A stretch of 64,000 bases of DNA from Streblospio benedicti (Eukaryota > Annelida > Polychaeta > Spionida > Spionidae), in contig CM032667.1 in assembly GCA_019095985.1 (NCBI GenBank), positions 35,242,574-35,306,573 on the forward strand. Direction: 5' to 3'. Made by a program: the position numbers and the translations under genes. Of the stretch, positions 1 through 18,600 are shown piece after piece. Under the pieces are notes generated by a model, which was not told where the DNA came from, did no database searches, and was given only the letters and a program-made list of their open reading frames with translations. Positions within the stretch are counted from its first letter, which is position 1, and the number at the start of each line of letters is the position of its first letter.

Positions 1-124
1 CTTTATGGTTCATTTGAGCTGATATCCGTGCATGCAGCTACTATCTGAGGTTGATATATTATTTTTTATACTTCTCTCTCACACACGTCTTTTTAGCAAG
101 CATATTTTCTACCAACGATAGATA

Positions 125-290
125 TAGCTGAAGACCGGTTTTACAACCCCTAAGCTTCCATTTAACTATATCAAGTGGCCCTGGCGGGACTCGAACTCAC
201 GACCCCCAAGGTTGTGAGACCAGAATGATATACCATCATCCCAAGCAGCGAGCTGTTTAAAGGTTACTCGGCTGAACCTTGGAAACCCGG
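125..290 (-). repeat. tRNA-derived SINE
   Basis: Read on the minus strand, this carries a pol III B-box-like stretch (GTGAGTTCGAGTCC, about 184-200) after a tRNA-like body with an anticodon-arm-like segment (about 205-240). It is followed by a short tail that also occurs at 16135-16160 (TATATCAAGTGGCCCTG in plus sense). It is too diverged and lacks a proper acceptor stem, so it is a SINE and not a tRNA gene. Confidence 0.55.
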
Positions 291-539
291 CTGAAACTGG
301 GAAACAAATCCAAAAATAACAGGACAGACTAATTAGTAAAAAGATGGAAGGAGATGAAGAAATATGTAGCTGAGAAAAGAAGGGAGGAAAAAGATGCGCC
401 TTTAAATTAAGATTAGAATGGACAAATATATATGGACAATAATATGACAAGGACATAAGTGAAGAACAACAACAAAGAAAAGGTGGAAGCGGGAACAAGA
501 AGAACTTATCAGTAGACGATTAAAGGAGATGAACGCGTA

Positions 540-1455
540 TTTGAAACAAAAAAGAAAGAAAGTAGCAGAGAAGCAAGAAATGAAGCTGGCAAAGCTGGCC
601 AAAAAAAGAAATGGAGAAAACAGCAGAGAAAGAAATAGCCATTTGGGTGAAAACCCATCTGAATATGGTCAAGAAACAAAGAGAGGCACAGAAGATGCGT
701 AAAGATGAACACCACAAAAGGAAAGGGGAATTCAAGAAGAGAGAAGCAGAAGAAAAGGCCATTTGGGTGAAAGCCCATCTGAACATGCACAAGAAACAAA
801 GAAAGGAGGAAAGGATGCGAAAAAAGATGAACTCCAGAAGAGGAAAGAGGGATTCAAGAAGGAGAAGCCAAAGAAAGGCAATGGCGAAAAGCCGATTTAA
901 AAATGCTCAAGAAACAAACAAAGGAGCAAAAGAAGATGGAAACTGATGAACAACGGAATAAGAAAAAGGAATTAAGGAAAGAGAGAAGAAAGAAAAAGGC
1001 CATTTGGGTGAATGCCCATTTGAACATGCTCAAGAAACAAAGAAATGAGCAAAAAAGAAGATAGAAAAACATCAACATCAGAAGAAAAAGGGAATTGAAG
1101 AAGCGAGAAGAGAATGAAAAAGCAATTGCAAAAACCGATTCGAAGATGCTCAAAAAAAAAACAAAACAGCAAAAGAAGATGGAAAAATATGAACACCAAA
1201 AGGAGAAGGCAGAATTCAAGAAGAAAGAACAAAAAGAAAAGCAAAGGCAAAAGCCAATTTGAAGATGCTCAAAAAACAAACAAAAGAGCAAAAAGTGATG
1301 GGAAAAATATGAACACCTAAAGGAAAAGACAGAATTCAAGAAGAAAGAACAGGAAGAAAAAACAAAGGCAAAAGCCAATTTGAAGATACTCAAGAAACAG
1401 ACAAAAGAGCAAAAGAGAATGGAAAAAGATGAACAGGAGAAGGAAAAGAATGAAT
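540..1455 (+). repeat. ~120-bp minisatellite with a charged reading frame
   Basis: About eight units recur at roughly 120-bp spacing; landmarks starting GCCATTTGGGTGAAAGCCCA or its decayed form lie near 639, 758, 877, 999, 1122, 1244 and 1368. Because the unit is about 40 codons long, frames stay open (611-946, 1114-1320 and 1380-1637) and encode Lys/Glu/Arg/Gln-rich repeats such as AIWVKAHLNM followed by KKQRKEQ-like runs. This would fold as a charged single alpha helix. Frames shift between units and there is no convincing start, domain or splice context. I call it a repeat, possibly a decayed coding repeat, not a gene. Confidence 0.6.
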
Positions 1456-1461
1456 TCCAGC

Positions 1462-1536
1462 GGGACCTCGCACGCTGCTCCTGCATGTACGGCTTACACT
1501 TTGATGCCACATGCAGGATGTCAGCGTGCGAGGTCG
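1462..1536. repeat. Inverted repeat (hairpin)
   Basis: GACCTCGCACGCTG at about 1464 is mirrored by CAGCGTGCGAGGTC at about 1521-1534, and the inner parts CTGCATGT/ACATGCAG also pair. The loop is about 20 bases. The hairpin directly abuts the end of the minisatellite. Confidence 0.6.
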
Positions 1537-1639
1537 GAAGGGCCGAGGGGTCCAGCGTCAAGAAAGTATTCTGTGCTATATGCTGTCTTTGGCAGTACAG
1601 ATCTCGATGCTGGTGGATGATGGGTCATCGTCTATAGGG

Positions 1640-2176
1640 AGATCATGATGATGGCAGCGGCGATGATGATGAAGACAACGACAAAAACAAAAACGACGAT
1701 GACAACGCCGACGATAAGTGTTTATGTTTGTCTATTGTAATTATGTATTGTTTTATTGGTGTATATTTTTTGTTAATAGCCAGTTCTTTTATAAACTCTG
1801 CTAGTATTATGTCAACGTTTACATACACAATATATCATAGAATAGAAATAGTTATTACAAATAAGGAAACAGGTTTGAAAAATGTGTTAAGTTCTTCATA
1901 TTATTTGAATACAAAAATATATTTCATACCATTCTGCCAAACATTACATGCTAATATCACAAAAGAAAGTATAAGTAAAATAATGTTTACTCAAGAGGAT
2001 GGCTATGGTGACATGGAAGGCAAAATAGCGAATATTATTACAATAAAAACAACAAGTCAAATCAGTTCAACTTGGAGTATGTGGTTCTATCAATTATCAT
2101 TGCACATTCTTACAGTGTCATTCAACACCAATTCACACTTGACAAGAATCTTTCCACGTTTAACATTGTCTACCTA
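1640..2176. other. No gene recognised; possible poly(A) signal of the 2177-7781 gene
   Basis: A GATGATGAC-type simple stretch covers 1640-1715 and the rest is AT-rich. On the minus strand AATAAA lies at 1757-1752, about 420 bases past the stop codon of the fibrinogen-domain gene, and could be its polyadenylation signal. The 164-codon plus-strand ORF at 1728-2222 overlaps the last exon of that gene on the other strand and is not supported. Confidence 0.4.
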
Positions 2177-7781
<5,605 letters not shown>

Positions 7782-7789
7782 CTAAAAGG

Positions 7790-8706
7790 TTTGGAAAATT
7801 GTAAGCAACTTATTCATTTTTGTTATAATTATTATCTAAAATCAACTTATCATCTATAATTAATAAACTAATACACTAAAAATATTGATATCAAGAGAAA
7901 CCATAGAGTGGTCTGCGATAATTGTCCAAAAATAATTAAATATTTTGTGGCATTACAACAACTGATACAGTTTCATACATAATCGCACTATAATATAGCC
8001 TTGAACAATATATCCACTTTTATTTCATCTTATTTTTTAGCAGAACATTTATAAAATCTTATACAATGCATAGGGAAACAGAAGTTCCTAAAGTCTATAG
8101 TCTTAGAAATAATTGCATGTAAATCTATATCGTTTCGAAACTTTCACCGGTAAGTTGGTTGCAATGTCTAAACTGACAGAATATCATAAAAAAATTATTA
8201 AAAACAATTGTCCAAATCCGGATTTAGAAGGCTAAAATATGAATACATGAAGTACTCCGACATGCAGAATAGCTACAAGTTCATAAAACAAATATGAAAC
8301 TGAGCGTCAAGCAAAAATATAGATATTGGCACCTTACCTCATCAGCCTTTGTTTTGACCTGTTTTGGTACAGTAATCACAAATAAATCACAATGTTTTAG
8401 TCAATATCCATTGCATCTTTTGTAGCTAGTGTATTCAGAGCAAGGCGTATGCTCACTGTGGACAGTCATTAGACATCTGCGTCCTGGTCCACACTACTGG
8501 AAGAAATCCTGTACGCTATGATTTGTTAGACATATGATGAGAATGAAGTTTAGAATTGCTTCTATCAAATGTTTGAAAATTAAAATTATTATAATATTTT
8601 TCCATATACTGCATACCTGATTTCGTAACATTTTTTAGCATCACAATCATGCATGATTCAAGTTGACAACTAAATTCTATTTTGCATCACAATCATTGAT
8701 TCAAGC

Positions 8707-8739
<33 letters not shown>

Positions 8740-9252
8740 GTATTTGCAGATGGTTTGTGGACACCATTTTAGATTACTTTGATTTTGTGCAATGATCGAA
8801 GTGAATCAGTGAACCTGCAATTGGTGTTTATATTGTGCAATTGCACATGTGTCCCTTCAGATATGTTTGGGCTGGATTCAAGTCTCCGCCCAAGAACATT
8901 ATAATGCATTTTTCATTTCTTACTGAATACTGTTACTTTTCGCTCTTTTACCATTTTCGTTTGTAGGACTGGGGCTTAAATCACGCACCCAGCAACAATA
9001 CATTGGGGAATTTTAACGGCTGCTCTCCACTAGATAGATCTTAGTTCTCAATGTATGCACTATGGTAGAACCTCCACATTTACACCATATGAGGCTGGGC
9101 TCAGCTGGGCTCTTGTGGAGGATTGACATGGTGTATGTACTTTAAGGGTAGGCGTCAAAGCAGTTGATAGAACGTAATTATTGTATTCGCATATGGTTGG
9201 TTAAAAGAAGTCTGTTCATACTAAAACTCAGCAACAGCACCAACAATATGAT

Positions 9253-9336
<84 letters not shown>

Positions 9337-11350
9337 TGTTCAATCATCAACATTTGATAGTTGAACAAACAGCGTGAGTATAGATGGCATAAATATAGCA
9401 GCACTATTAGTAGCTAAATAACAAAAATCTCGCATACCCAGTTACATTTCGAATATCTATTATTGTGTTTTTTGGTGCAGGAAGGAAGACAAAAAACATC
9501 AGAAACAAAAGAGCTTTTCAGACCGATGCCCCCAAGCCTCAACCCCCACCCCCACTCCGACCTGCCATTGAGAGCCGTTTAGCACACCACAGCTTGAGTA
9601 ATGGACCATAAGTGAAGTTGGGTCACAGAAAACACTAACGGTGTGTGATATTATGCATAACCAGTTTTATTTTATTTTATTTTTTACGATTTGACAGTAC
9701 AACACATAGGATGTTCATGTACAACAGATGTACCAGTAATACACACAAAAAACAACGATTAGTATTTGATACTCTTAGTTCCGGCCAGTTGAATCAAAAT
9801 GATAACCAGTGCAGCATTCGTTAATCCGGATTATTTGTCCCTGGGCTGTAAGTCGTTACTTTTGAAACACACCATTCAGTAATTTACGCGATTGTACAAC
9901 CGCACTTCTTTCCATCTATTTTGTTAATTGGAAAATATGTTTTTAATGAAATTTATTAGATAACTATCTTAAATAGTCTATTCAAAATAGTATACCCTTG
10001 ACCTTTTAAAGGAGGTACTATGAATTCATTATAAATGCAAGAGTTTATAATGGATTGTTGACCTCTCATTAAATGCACGGCTACACTATTCGATAGACTA
10101 TTCTGACGATAAAATGCAAACAACAGAACATAACGCAAACAGCAATAAAACCCTGTGAAATGTCGTGTTTGTTTGTGTTTTGGTTGCTTCCCTACGGTGT
10201 CGACATCTAGCGGACGTCAACAAAATCAAATTGTGCCATTTTAAGTTTTAACTTTTTTTTCAATTAAGGACAGGTAATTCGCACAAATTATAACTGTCAA
10301 AATTGATGCAGTACCCACCACACCAAAGATATATTTTTTGAATAACATTTTTAAAGCTATAGACACAATACACATGAAACCCGAAATTATACTTCTGTCG
10401 TGGTTGAAAAACTGGTCCTTAACTTATTTTTTAGTTTCGTCTCCCCAAAAAACATAGTATTTTACAGAATGTCTAGTTCTAGAGTATTCTAGAGTATTCT
10501 TCAATATAACCTCTAAGAAATAACGAATTATTCATTGGTGTAATGGTATTATAGGCAATGCACACGATTTGAAAAAATCACAGAGATGACTTGTTTGGGC
10601 ATCGGGCAAACAAAAGAAATCTAACATCTGCGTAATAATAATTCTATAGTTCACCATAACTGATATATAAAATAATTATGAAAATCAACCCGACCGTAAA
10701 ATTTTTCACTAATTGGATTAAAGCTCGTATAAAAATGTGTGTTAATAGTGATATACGAACTATTATTTTAGGAATACTAATTCAGAAAATAACATTGAAG
10801 AAAGTCACAATACAAGTGAAGTGTCTAACATATAATATGAAATATTCGTAGTACTGAAGATAGTTATACCAATGAACAAGAAATAACAAACAAAAACAAA
10901 CGATTGCTCATTATGATATTCATTTGACACATCTAACATGATAACATTGGTAGAAGAAATTAATATTTATATGTAGTTAAAAATGACACCACGGTAATCT
11001 TATCTGTTTGATGCTTAAGAAAGGTGTTTGTAGGTTCTTACAGTTCAGTGGGTTCTATTTCACTTCCAACAACGTACCACTGGTACAACATTGATGTAGC
11101 TTATCACACAGGCTCTATAATAAATGCAAGAACCAAATATATATGCAATTTATATGCACATGGTAGAGCATTGATACTCTTATAACGTGTACCTATCAGA
11201 TTTATAACCAGTCACAAATCAAATTTTCAATCAGTCTTTAGATTAACACTTAAACCATGATCACGATTGGTGTTTGTTTTTTATAACATCATTTTAGAAA
11301 CTTTTAATATATGGTCTTTTGAAAGACTATCATTGTGGCTGTAGTGCTTG
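7790..11350. other. Intergenic region between two fibrinogen-domain genes
   Basis: AT-rich, with no exon that I can support on either strand. It must contain the promoter of the gene starting at 7781, but no clear TATA box or initiator could be fixed. It holds a short TTGA-type run (8704-8740) and the CAG tract at 9254. Confidence 0.5.
9254..9337 (+). repeat. (CAG)28 microsatellite
   Basis: An uninterrupted run of about 28 CAG/AGC triplets. In one plus frame it would read as poly-Ala inside a 66-codon ORF, but no splice or domain context supports translation. Such runs are prone to length change. Confidence 0.9.
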
Positions 11351-11355
11351 ATGCT

Positions 11356-12427
11356 TCACCCCCTGTAGGGGTGGTCGTGATGGTCCACGGGGCGGATCTT
11401 CATCTCCACATTCCTGAGTGACCTTGAGAACCAGGTGACGGTCATCCAGTGGATGCCGCGACCGAATGGCACGTGCTCGCCCGCGGAGTAGTATTCACCT
11501 GGACAGTCATGGGGACATTATGTCAGCGTGACCTTGTGAAAAAATATTCAGTACAGATTGATTTACTAATTTTGGGTTTAATTTTAAACTCACTGGATTT
11601 ATCTTCAAATTGGTCAATCAATATGAAATGAAATCCAATGCATCTATTTAAAAAACATTCAGCAGATCTACAGTTTGCTTTAGCATATACGTAAAATGGC
11701 TTTGTAAATACAGTAAAACCTCCTACTAAGACCCTATTGAGTAAAACTCTATGGCAAGACCTGTTCTCACGGTCTCAAACTGGGGACCAAAATGGACCAT
11801 AAAAGAGATCACCTGCAACCACTTGCAACCCGGCGTTTCGGTGTTATTTATAGAGAGCTTATACTGTGTATATATTCATACTAAAATTACCTAATAATAA
11901 CTTTGACCATTAAAATGCCAAAAAATGCGATTCATTCAAACTAACTAATGCTAATAATCACTGACTAATAATGACTATGACCATAAAAAGGGTAAATATA
12001 GATTTCAAATGTACGGCCCAATTTGATTTTTCAGTGGCCAAAAAAAAACGAATACATCATGAGTTGGATTTTCAGCGTCACATGCTAGTTGTATACCAGG
12101 GATAGAAATATCACCTGCGCATCTTGGTCCCATGCTGTCCTCCAGTCCCACCCCTCACACACTCTCTCTGACAGCCCTGCCCCTCCCGTGACGTACCGTT
12201 GGGGTTGGCGTGGTGGCACATGTTGTACCACCAGCCGCCGCGGTAGTTCCGCGCACAGTTGCCCCCGCTGCGGTCCGAGTCGCGGTCGTACGTGGTGAAG
12301 CCGAGGCCGTTATGGGCCTGCGTCAGCGAGTCGCCTGAAACAGACGATCGAGGGGGATTGGTGCGTGCGTGCGTGCGTGTGTGTGTGCGTGTGTGTGTGC
12401 GCGTGTGTGTGTGTGTGTGCGTGTGTG

Positions 12428-12472
<45 letters not shown>

Positions 12473-15400
12473 TATGTGTGTGTACATGCATATGTGCGTG
12501 TGTGGTTCATGTCTATTCAAGCGTTTGCTTGTAACTTCCATACACAATCTTCCACGCAAGGACTTGACTATAGGGGCCACTTAAAGGGTCCTCCCAAAAG
12601 CAGACGGCGTTAAAGATCAATTAACACTGATGAGATCTCATTATCAAACATTTCCTTATTTCAGAACCATGTTTCCACCTGACTTTGTAAACGTTTGGGT
12701 TGTCGCCTGAACAACAGCGTCAAAAGTACTACTGGGGGCTGATCTTCGCGTGATACTACAGCAAGTTGAGATGTCTGCAGTATACCAGTACTTCATAAGT
12801 CAGTACCAGTACCAGTTGGCATTATCATGGGCCTCAGCATCATGGGAGGGGGCGGGGGTATATACTACTATGGTTTACAAACACTATACCATACAGCATT
12901 CAGTATATAACCAGTATATTATTTTCAAATGACCCATGGGACCTGCATGGGACATTGCATCGCTGCTCTTTTGATTATTGGCCAATGTATACTAAGTATA
13001 CTAAGTTTATGTGACTAGTCATATATACTGAATACTGTATGGTATAGTGTTTGTAAACCATAGTAGTAGACCATTATACAACCCTCCCCCTCCCATGATG
13101 CTGAGGCCCACGCTGTCGTACCCGCCGTGCCGCTGTAGCCGCCCACCGTGAGGCGGTATCTGTCGTCCTCGCCCGCCACGGAGAACCGCCCGTACTCCGC
13201 CCACCGCGCCGCGCCCCGGGACGACGTCATCTCCACCCGCAGCCGGTACGCCTTGTGGGCCGTGAGCGCGTGCAGGGCCTCGTTACCTGGTGGGGAAGTG
13301 CAGTATGGTGGGAGTATGTGTCCTAAACCGTACTTGACGTGCATTTAAGGAGCAATTTTACCCGTGGCAGGGGATTGTTTTAGCATGACAGGCACTTTTT
13401 TCAAGACAATAAGGAGGTGATTTTAAAATGATTTTTTTCATTCTGAGATCATGTGACATGTATCGCAACATTCAGCTACTGAAATTTGAGCGGAATCGGT
13501 ACGGACTACAAAAGATTGTTTACTGATCTTGGCCGACATGTTTTTCCTTTGCACTGACGCCCCCCTTTGTCAAACACTAGTGGGCCGCTGATCTTATACG
13601 GTGGCAATACGTGAGATTTCATTTACCAGTGCGGCACCAGAGTGGGCCATTACGTGTTATCCAGCTCGTCTCGGTGTCAGACTTGTGAACGGTCAAAAAC
13701 TAAACATAATGGTATTGAATTTCGGGTAATATTAGACGGTGAATGGGTAGTGTGGAATGTCCAAAATCATACCCCTTAGTGTGTAGTTTGACTATGAAAA
13801 TGATATGAGTGAAACCACCGTTGTCAAAATGGGGTGTTTATTCTATGTGATACTGTGATGAAAACAAAACTTTCTACAGCTTATATTTACCTTTTATGCT
13901 TTCTAATGGCTCAATAATGCAATATCACATGAAAAGGGAGCTAGATATTGAACCTCGAGATTGAACATAGTGAAACTGGCTGGAATGTTGAAATCATGAC
14001 CCCTAGTGAAACTGAGTGGTAGAAAAGGTGACCCCTATCAGTGGCACATGCCGTATAGGGCGACTATGGAAGTACCCACCCCCACCCATGAGCCTATAAT
14101 ATTATACAAGGAGTAAAATGATCTACGACAATAGGTCATTATACTAATGGGGGTGGTGTTAGAGATGCATAGGCAGAGCCAGAGAATCATGATGCCCCAT
14201 TTCCGTCAAAATACTTCATTTCCATAGTGTTTTGGAATGTTCGCCATCGATCGCGCATACAAAACCCACGAGTTCCCTCAAATGTGCCCCCACACTATTT
14301 TCCAGAAACTTGGATCTGCCAGATGGGGATGAAAATCTTGAACTGTGCATGAAGTTTGACAGAACGAGTTAAGTGGCCAAACGAGTACTGTTTCACGTCC
14401 TTATATGAAGTGCGAGATTTTCTTATCTCTTACCCATACTCGGTAACTACGCCTTATCTCATCTGTTTCTATGACTTCTTTCAAAACAAACAAAACCCGG
14501 TAAGAAGGACAGTACCATAATCTCAGAAGGGGAAAATGAGCATTGAACACAATCAACTCGCCAAAGCAACGCATTCCCCTGTTCAGATAGTTTGAAATAG
14601 CCTACATTGTCAGATCCACAATTAGCCTGAACAGAGGGCTCACTCTTCCGAATGGAGATAATAGCATTCACCCTCATCAGACAAGGAGAGTTCGCACCTG
14701 GCATGGGCAGAACCCACACGCCCCACATCCTCATCCTCATTCTGGATCTGCCAATGAATTACTCGTCCACCCACCGATCCAGAAGTTGTTGTCGTCGCCG
14801 AATCCGTCCTTGTAGTCGCTCCAGTCGCGCGAGAAGTTGACGGAGGCGTCCGTGCGTCTCTGGATCAGCAGCCAGCCGCCGCCAGCCGTGTCTGGAACAC
14901 AGCACATCCTGCTGTAGCGACCACCTCTCTCAAAAAGACCACCTCTATTGTGGTTTTTAGTTTTTGATTGAAAAGTATTCTTGAGAATCAAAACTATTTC
15001 CTCAAATTGATAAAATAAATCATTAGAATAAATGTAGAATTGTGTTTAGAAAACGTTTGAAACAATAACAGCAACAAAGACATTTAAATAGAATGAGACA
15101 CAGTGCTGTGCACCATATAAATAATTTATTTAACCTCTAGAGATCTATTAGGAAACTACCTTTATAAAGAAACCACATCTGTAGGGAGACCACCTCTATT
15201 AAGAAACGATATACATGTGTATAAATAAAACATTTCCATAAAGAGACCACATCTATTTAGATACCGCCTCTATGAAGAGGCCACCTCTATTGGGAGACGA
15301 TATTTAAAGATAAAGCATTTCCAAAAAGAGACCACATCATATATAAGAGACCACCTTTATGAAGAGACCACCTCTATGAAGAGACAACATATATAGATAA

Positions 15401-15595
15401 AGCATTTCCATCAAAAGACCACATCTATTATAAGACCGCCTCTATAAAAAGGCCACCTCTATAAATTGACCACCTCTTTAGTGACTCTAACTGTGGCTTT
15501 GTAAACAGATATCTTTCTTTCCAGAAATACCCTCTTTCATATATTTTTAGAAACTACGCCTAATGGCAACTAAACCAAGTCACTCCACACCCCCA

Positions 15596-15630
<35 letters not shown>

Positions 15631-18600
15631 CACACACATACACACACACACGCACGCACACACACACACGTACCCTGGTCACAGTGCACCCTGACGAGCC
15701 GCGAGCGGTTGCCTGCGAGGAAGACGGGGACGCGGCCGCTCGGCTGGTACGTGTTGTAGTAGTCGTCGCAGTCCTCGGGCACCAGCTCCACGGGGTCACG
15801 ACCTGCAGGTCAGACCTAGATATCACAGAGGAAGATCCAATGGGCACAGGGGGCGCCCCCCCCCCCCCTTTTTCCCACTACAATACTTAATTTTCATAGG
15901 GTTTTTATGAAATCCCTTGTGTGCCCCCCCCCCTTTTTTTTCCTTAAGTGCGCCCCCCCCCCCTTTCCAAAAACCTGGATCTGCCATTGATATCAACTGT
16001 GTTGTGCATAGCCTCAGGATCAGTGGTTGTGGATATAGCTGTACTCAACTATTAGTTAGTCCAATTCTACTCTCACTGTTTTGTCAAGGAAAACTCCTAC
16101 CACTGTTTTGACATAGCTGAAGAGACATCTTCAATTTGACTATATCAAGTGGCCCTGCTGACGGTCAAATGGAAGATGTCTCTTCAGCTATGTCAATACA
16201 GTGGTAGGAGCTTCCTTGACAGAACAGTGAGAGTAGAATTGAATTCACAAGCAAACTTGGGGAAATATATATATATACAGTTATTCATATTAGTTAGTTG
16301 ATATTAGAGGATTCTTTGACCAAGTCTATAGGGCTATATCACATATAGCCTCTGCCGTAACTCGAACCCGACCAAAAACTTAAAAAACTAGTTAGGTTAC
16401 CTTCCAATATATCTATGTATTAGTTAGTTGACCTGTCGTGTACTTGATGTACTTGTGAGGAAGCTAACAGCAAGACTAATATTACACAACCACTAACGCT
16501 GTTGACTATGGCGGGGACTATAGATGGACAGAAAGACGAATTGAGCCATTTTACTTAGTGTTCTCACGGTAATTCACTATTCACTATTTTATTACACGTG
16601 ATATAGTTCAAAGTGTATATTTTAAGTTTTTTTCTTGTCACTCTGTAAATTGGCGAAAGCATCTATTTTAAAATATGCTTTACAACTATTTTTTAACTAA
16701 ACTTTGAGATAGACTGTGATATTTTACTATGCATTTTATGCGAAATAAACTGATACAATACTATGTTGAGTAGTATGTATTGGTGAGACGTCGTCATCAT
16801 CTTTGATTGCCATTAGATTCTAAACAATCAATTTTGTTACAATCAGCTAAACGAATAAGAAATGTGCGATTTATTATTGAAACTTGGAAAACATTATACA
16901 GAACTTATGATTGAACAAGAAACCAGATTACAAAAAAGGATATTTGACATTCCAATTTCATAACAACTGACAGATACAGGCGATCACAAAGCCGGTAGCC
17001 CCCATACTCACGCTGGATGATGTCCGTTAGCCGTGGGTCGTATCCGTTCAGAGTCGCCATGAAGTCCTGGTTGATCCTCTCCTGGAGCTCCCTGTGGGCA
17101 TCGAAGGTGACCGCCAGGGCATCGCGAGCGGTCTGGTAGGTTGACAAGGCAGCCTGGGGATAGTGTAGTAAAAATATGCATTATGTAAGCTTTTTGCCCT
17201 CTTCTGAAACACATCATACAATGCCCGTTGAAGTTGAGATTTTTGCACAGGCATGTGAAACATGGAAAACTTTATCATATACCACCTACACATATTTGTC
17301 GTTGGTCTGTTGAAATTTGTTGTTTAAGGTTGTTAATTGTTTTTAGACTCTCACAGTTAAAGACGGATGTTTCAACGTGCTACTGAAAAGAAAATAACTT
17401 AATCACATTTAATACGTTTGGTGATAATCCATTAATTTGCCTGATGAAAATATCCCCACCTGCAGGGTGCTTCTTGCGCCTCTAAAAAGAGACCAACTCT
17501 CAACTGATAAACCATTTTACCTGTCAAACCTCCATGAGGAGTCCACCTCTCTGTTAAGACCACCTCCAGCAGGCTATCCCCCGTGATGATCTAATATACA
17601 GATCCCATAGGCAGATCCAGGGGCGCCCCCCCCCTTTTCCCACCAAAATACTTCATTTTCATAAGGTTTTTCATGAAATCCCTAAAGTGCGCCCCCCCAC
17701 CCCTTTTCCTTAAATGCGCCCCCCCCCCTTTTCCAAAAACCTGGATCTGCCATTGGGTCCCACTGTACCTGCAGGTCGCTGAGCAGGCCGTCTATTCGCT
17801 GAGTGTCGTTGAGCAGAGCGGCCACGTGGTCAGCCTGCTGCAGCTCACCAGCTGACCCCTCCACCCAGGTGGTCACCATGGATACCTGCCATGCAAAAAT
17901 ACATTAATTGCCACTAACTATTAGAACACCGCACATGGGGTGGGGGAAAACAAGCAGTGTTTTCTCAAAATGGCTATGTGTTCTCATCAGTGTTAGCTAT
18001 GTTACATATTGAAATAACTTGCAGATCCAAGTTTTCAGATAAGGGGGAGGGTACACCCCCATAATTTCATGGGTTTCGTACTCGCGAATTCTTGCAAAGT
18101 AGCCCAAAAACCATATGAGGTGAAAGAGTGAGAGCTCTTGCTCCTTACGTCGCACAAGGATAGGCCCATGTAGAAACAGAAATTCACTGAATTTGTTCTC
18201 CCACATCAAGCCTGGATCATCCCTAGCTCTCACCGCGTCCTCTATTTCCGCCGCCTGAGCGCTGAGCGCTGCGATCCGCCTCTGGAAGTCGTCCGCCGTC
18301 CGTGTGTCCGCAGCCACCTGGTCATCCACAGCCCCACGCAGGCTGGTCACTTGGGAGGTCAGTGTGGTCAGCGACATCTGCAAATGACCAGGGTGAGAAG
18401 TGAGTAGTAGTGATGATTGTAGTAGAGATTGTAGTGGTGAATATAATCGTCAATGTGGTGGTCATTGTGCTGGTCATTGCTGTACGCGTGGTAACTATTC
18501 ACACACAAATATCTCCTGGTCACTTTGGCAACAGTGCGGTCTATGTGACTTGTCGGTTACCAGAGAGAGAAGTGTGTGAAGATTATCTTTAGTGGTCATT

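Noticed and set aside
9164-9364. ORF with a poly-Ala run of about 28 residues
   Set aside because: It is only the (CAG) microsatellite read in one frame; no start context, splice site or domain.
12310-12580. Several His/Thr- or Val/Cys-rich ORFs
   Set aside because: These are frames through the GT microsatellite next to a true FReD exon.
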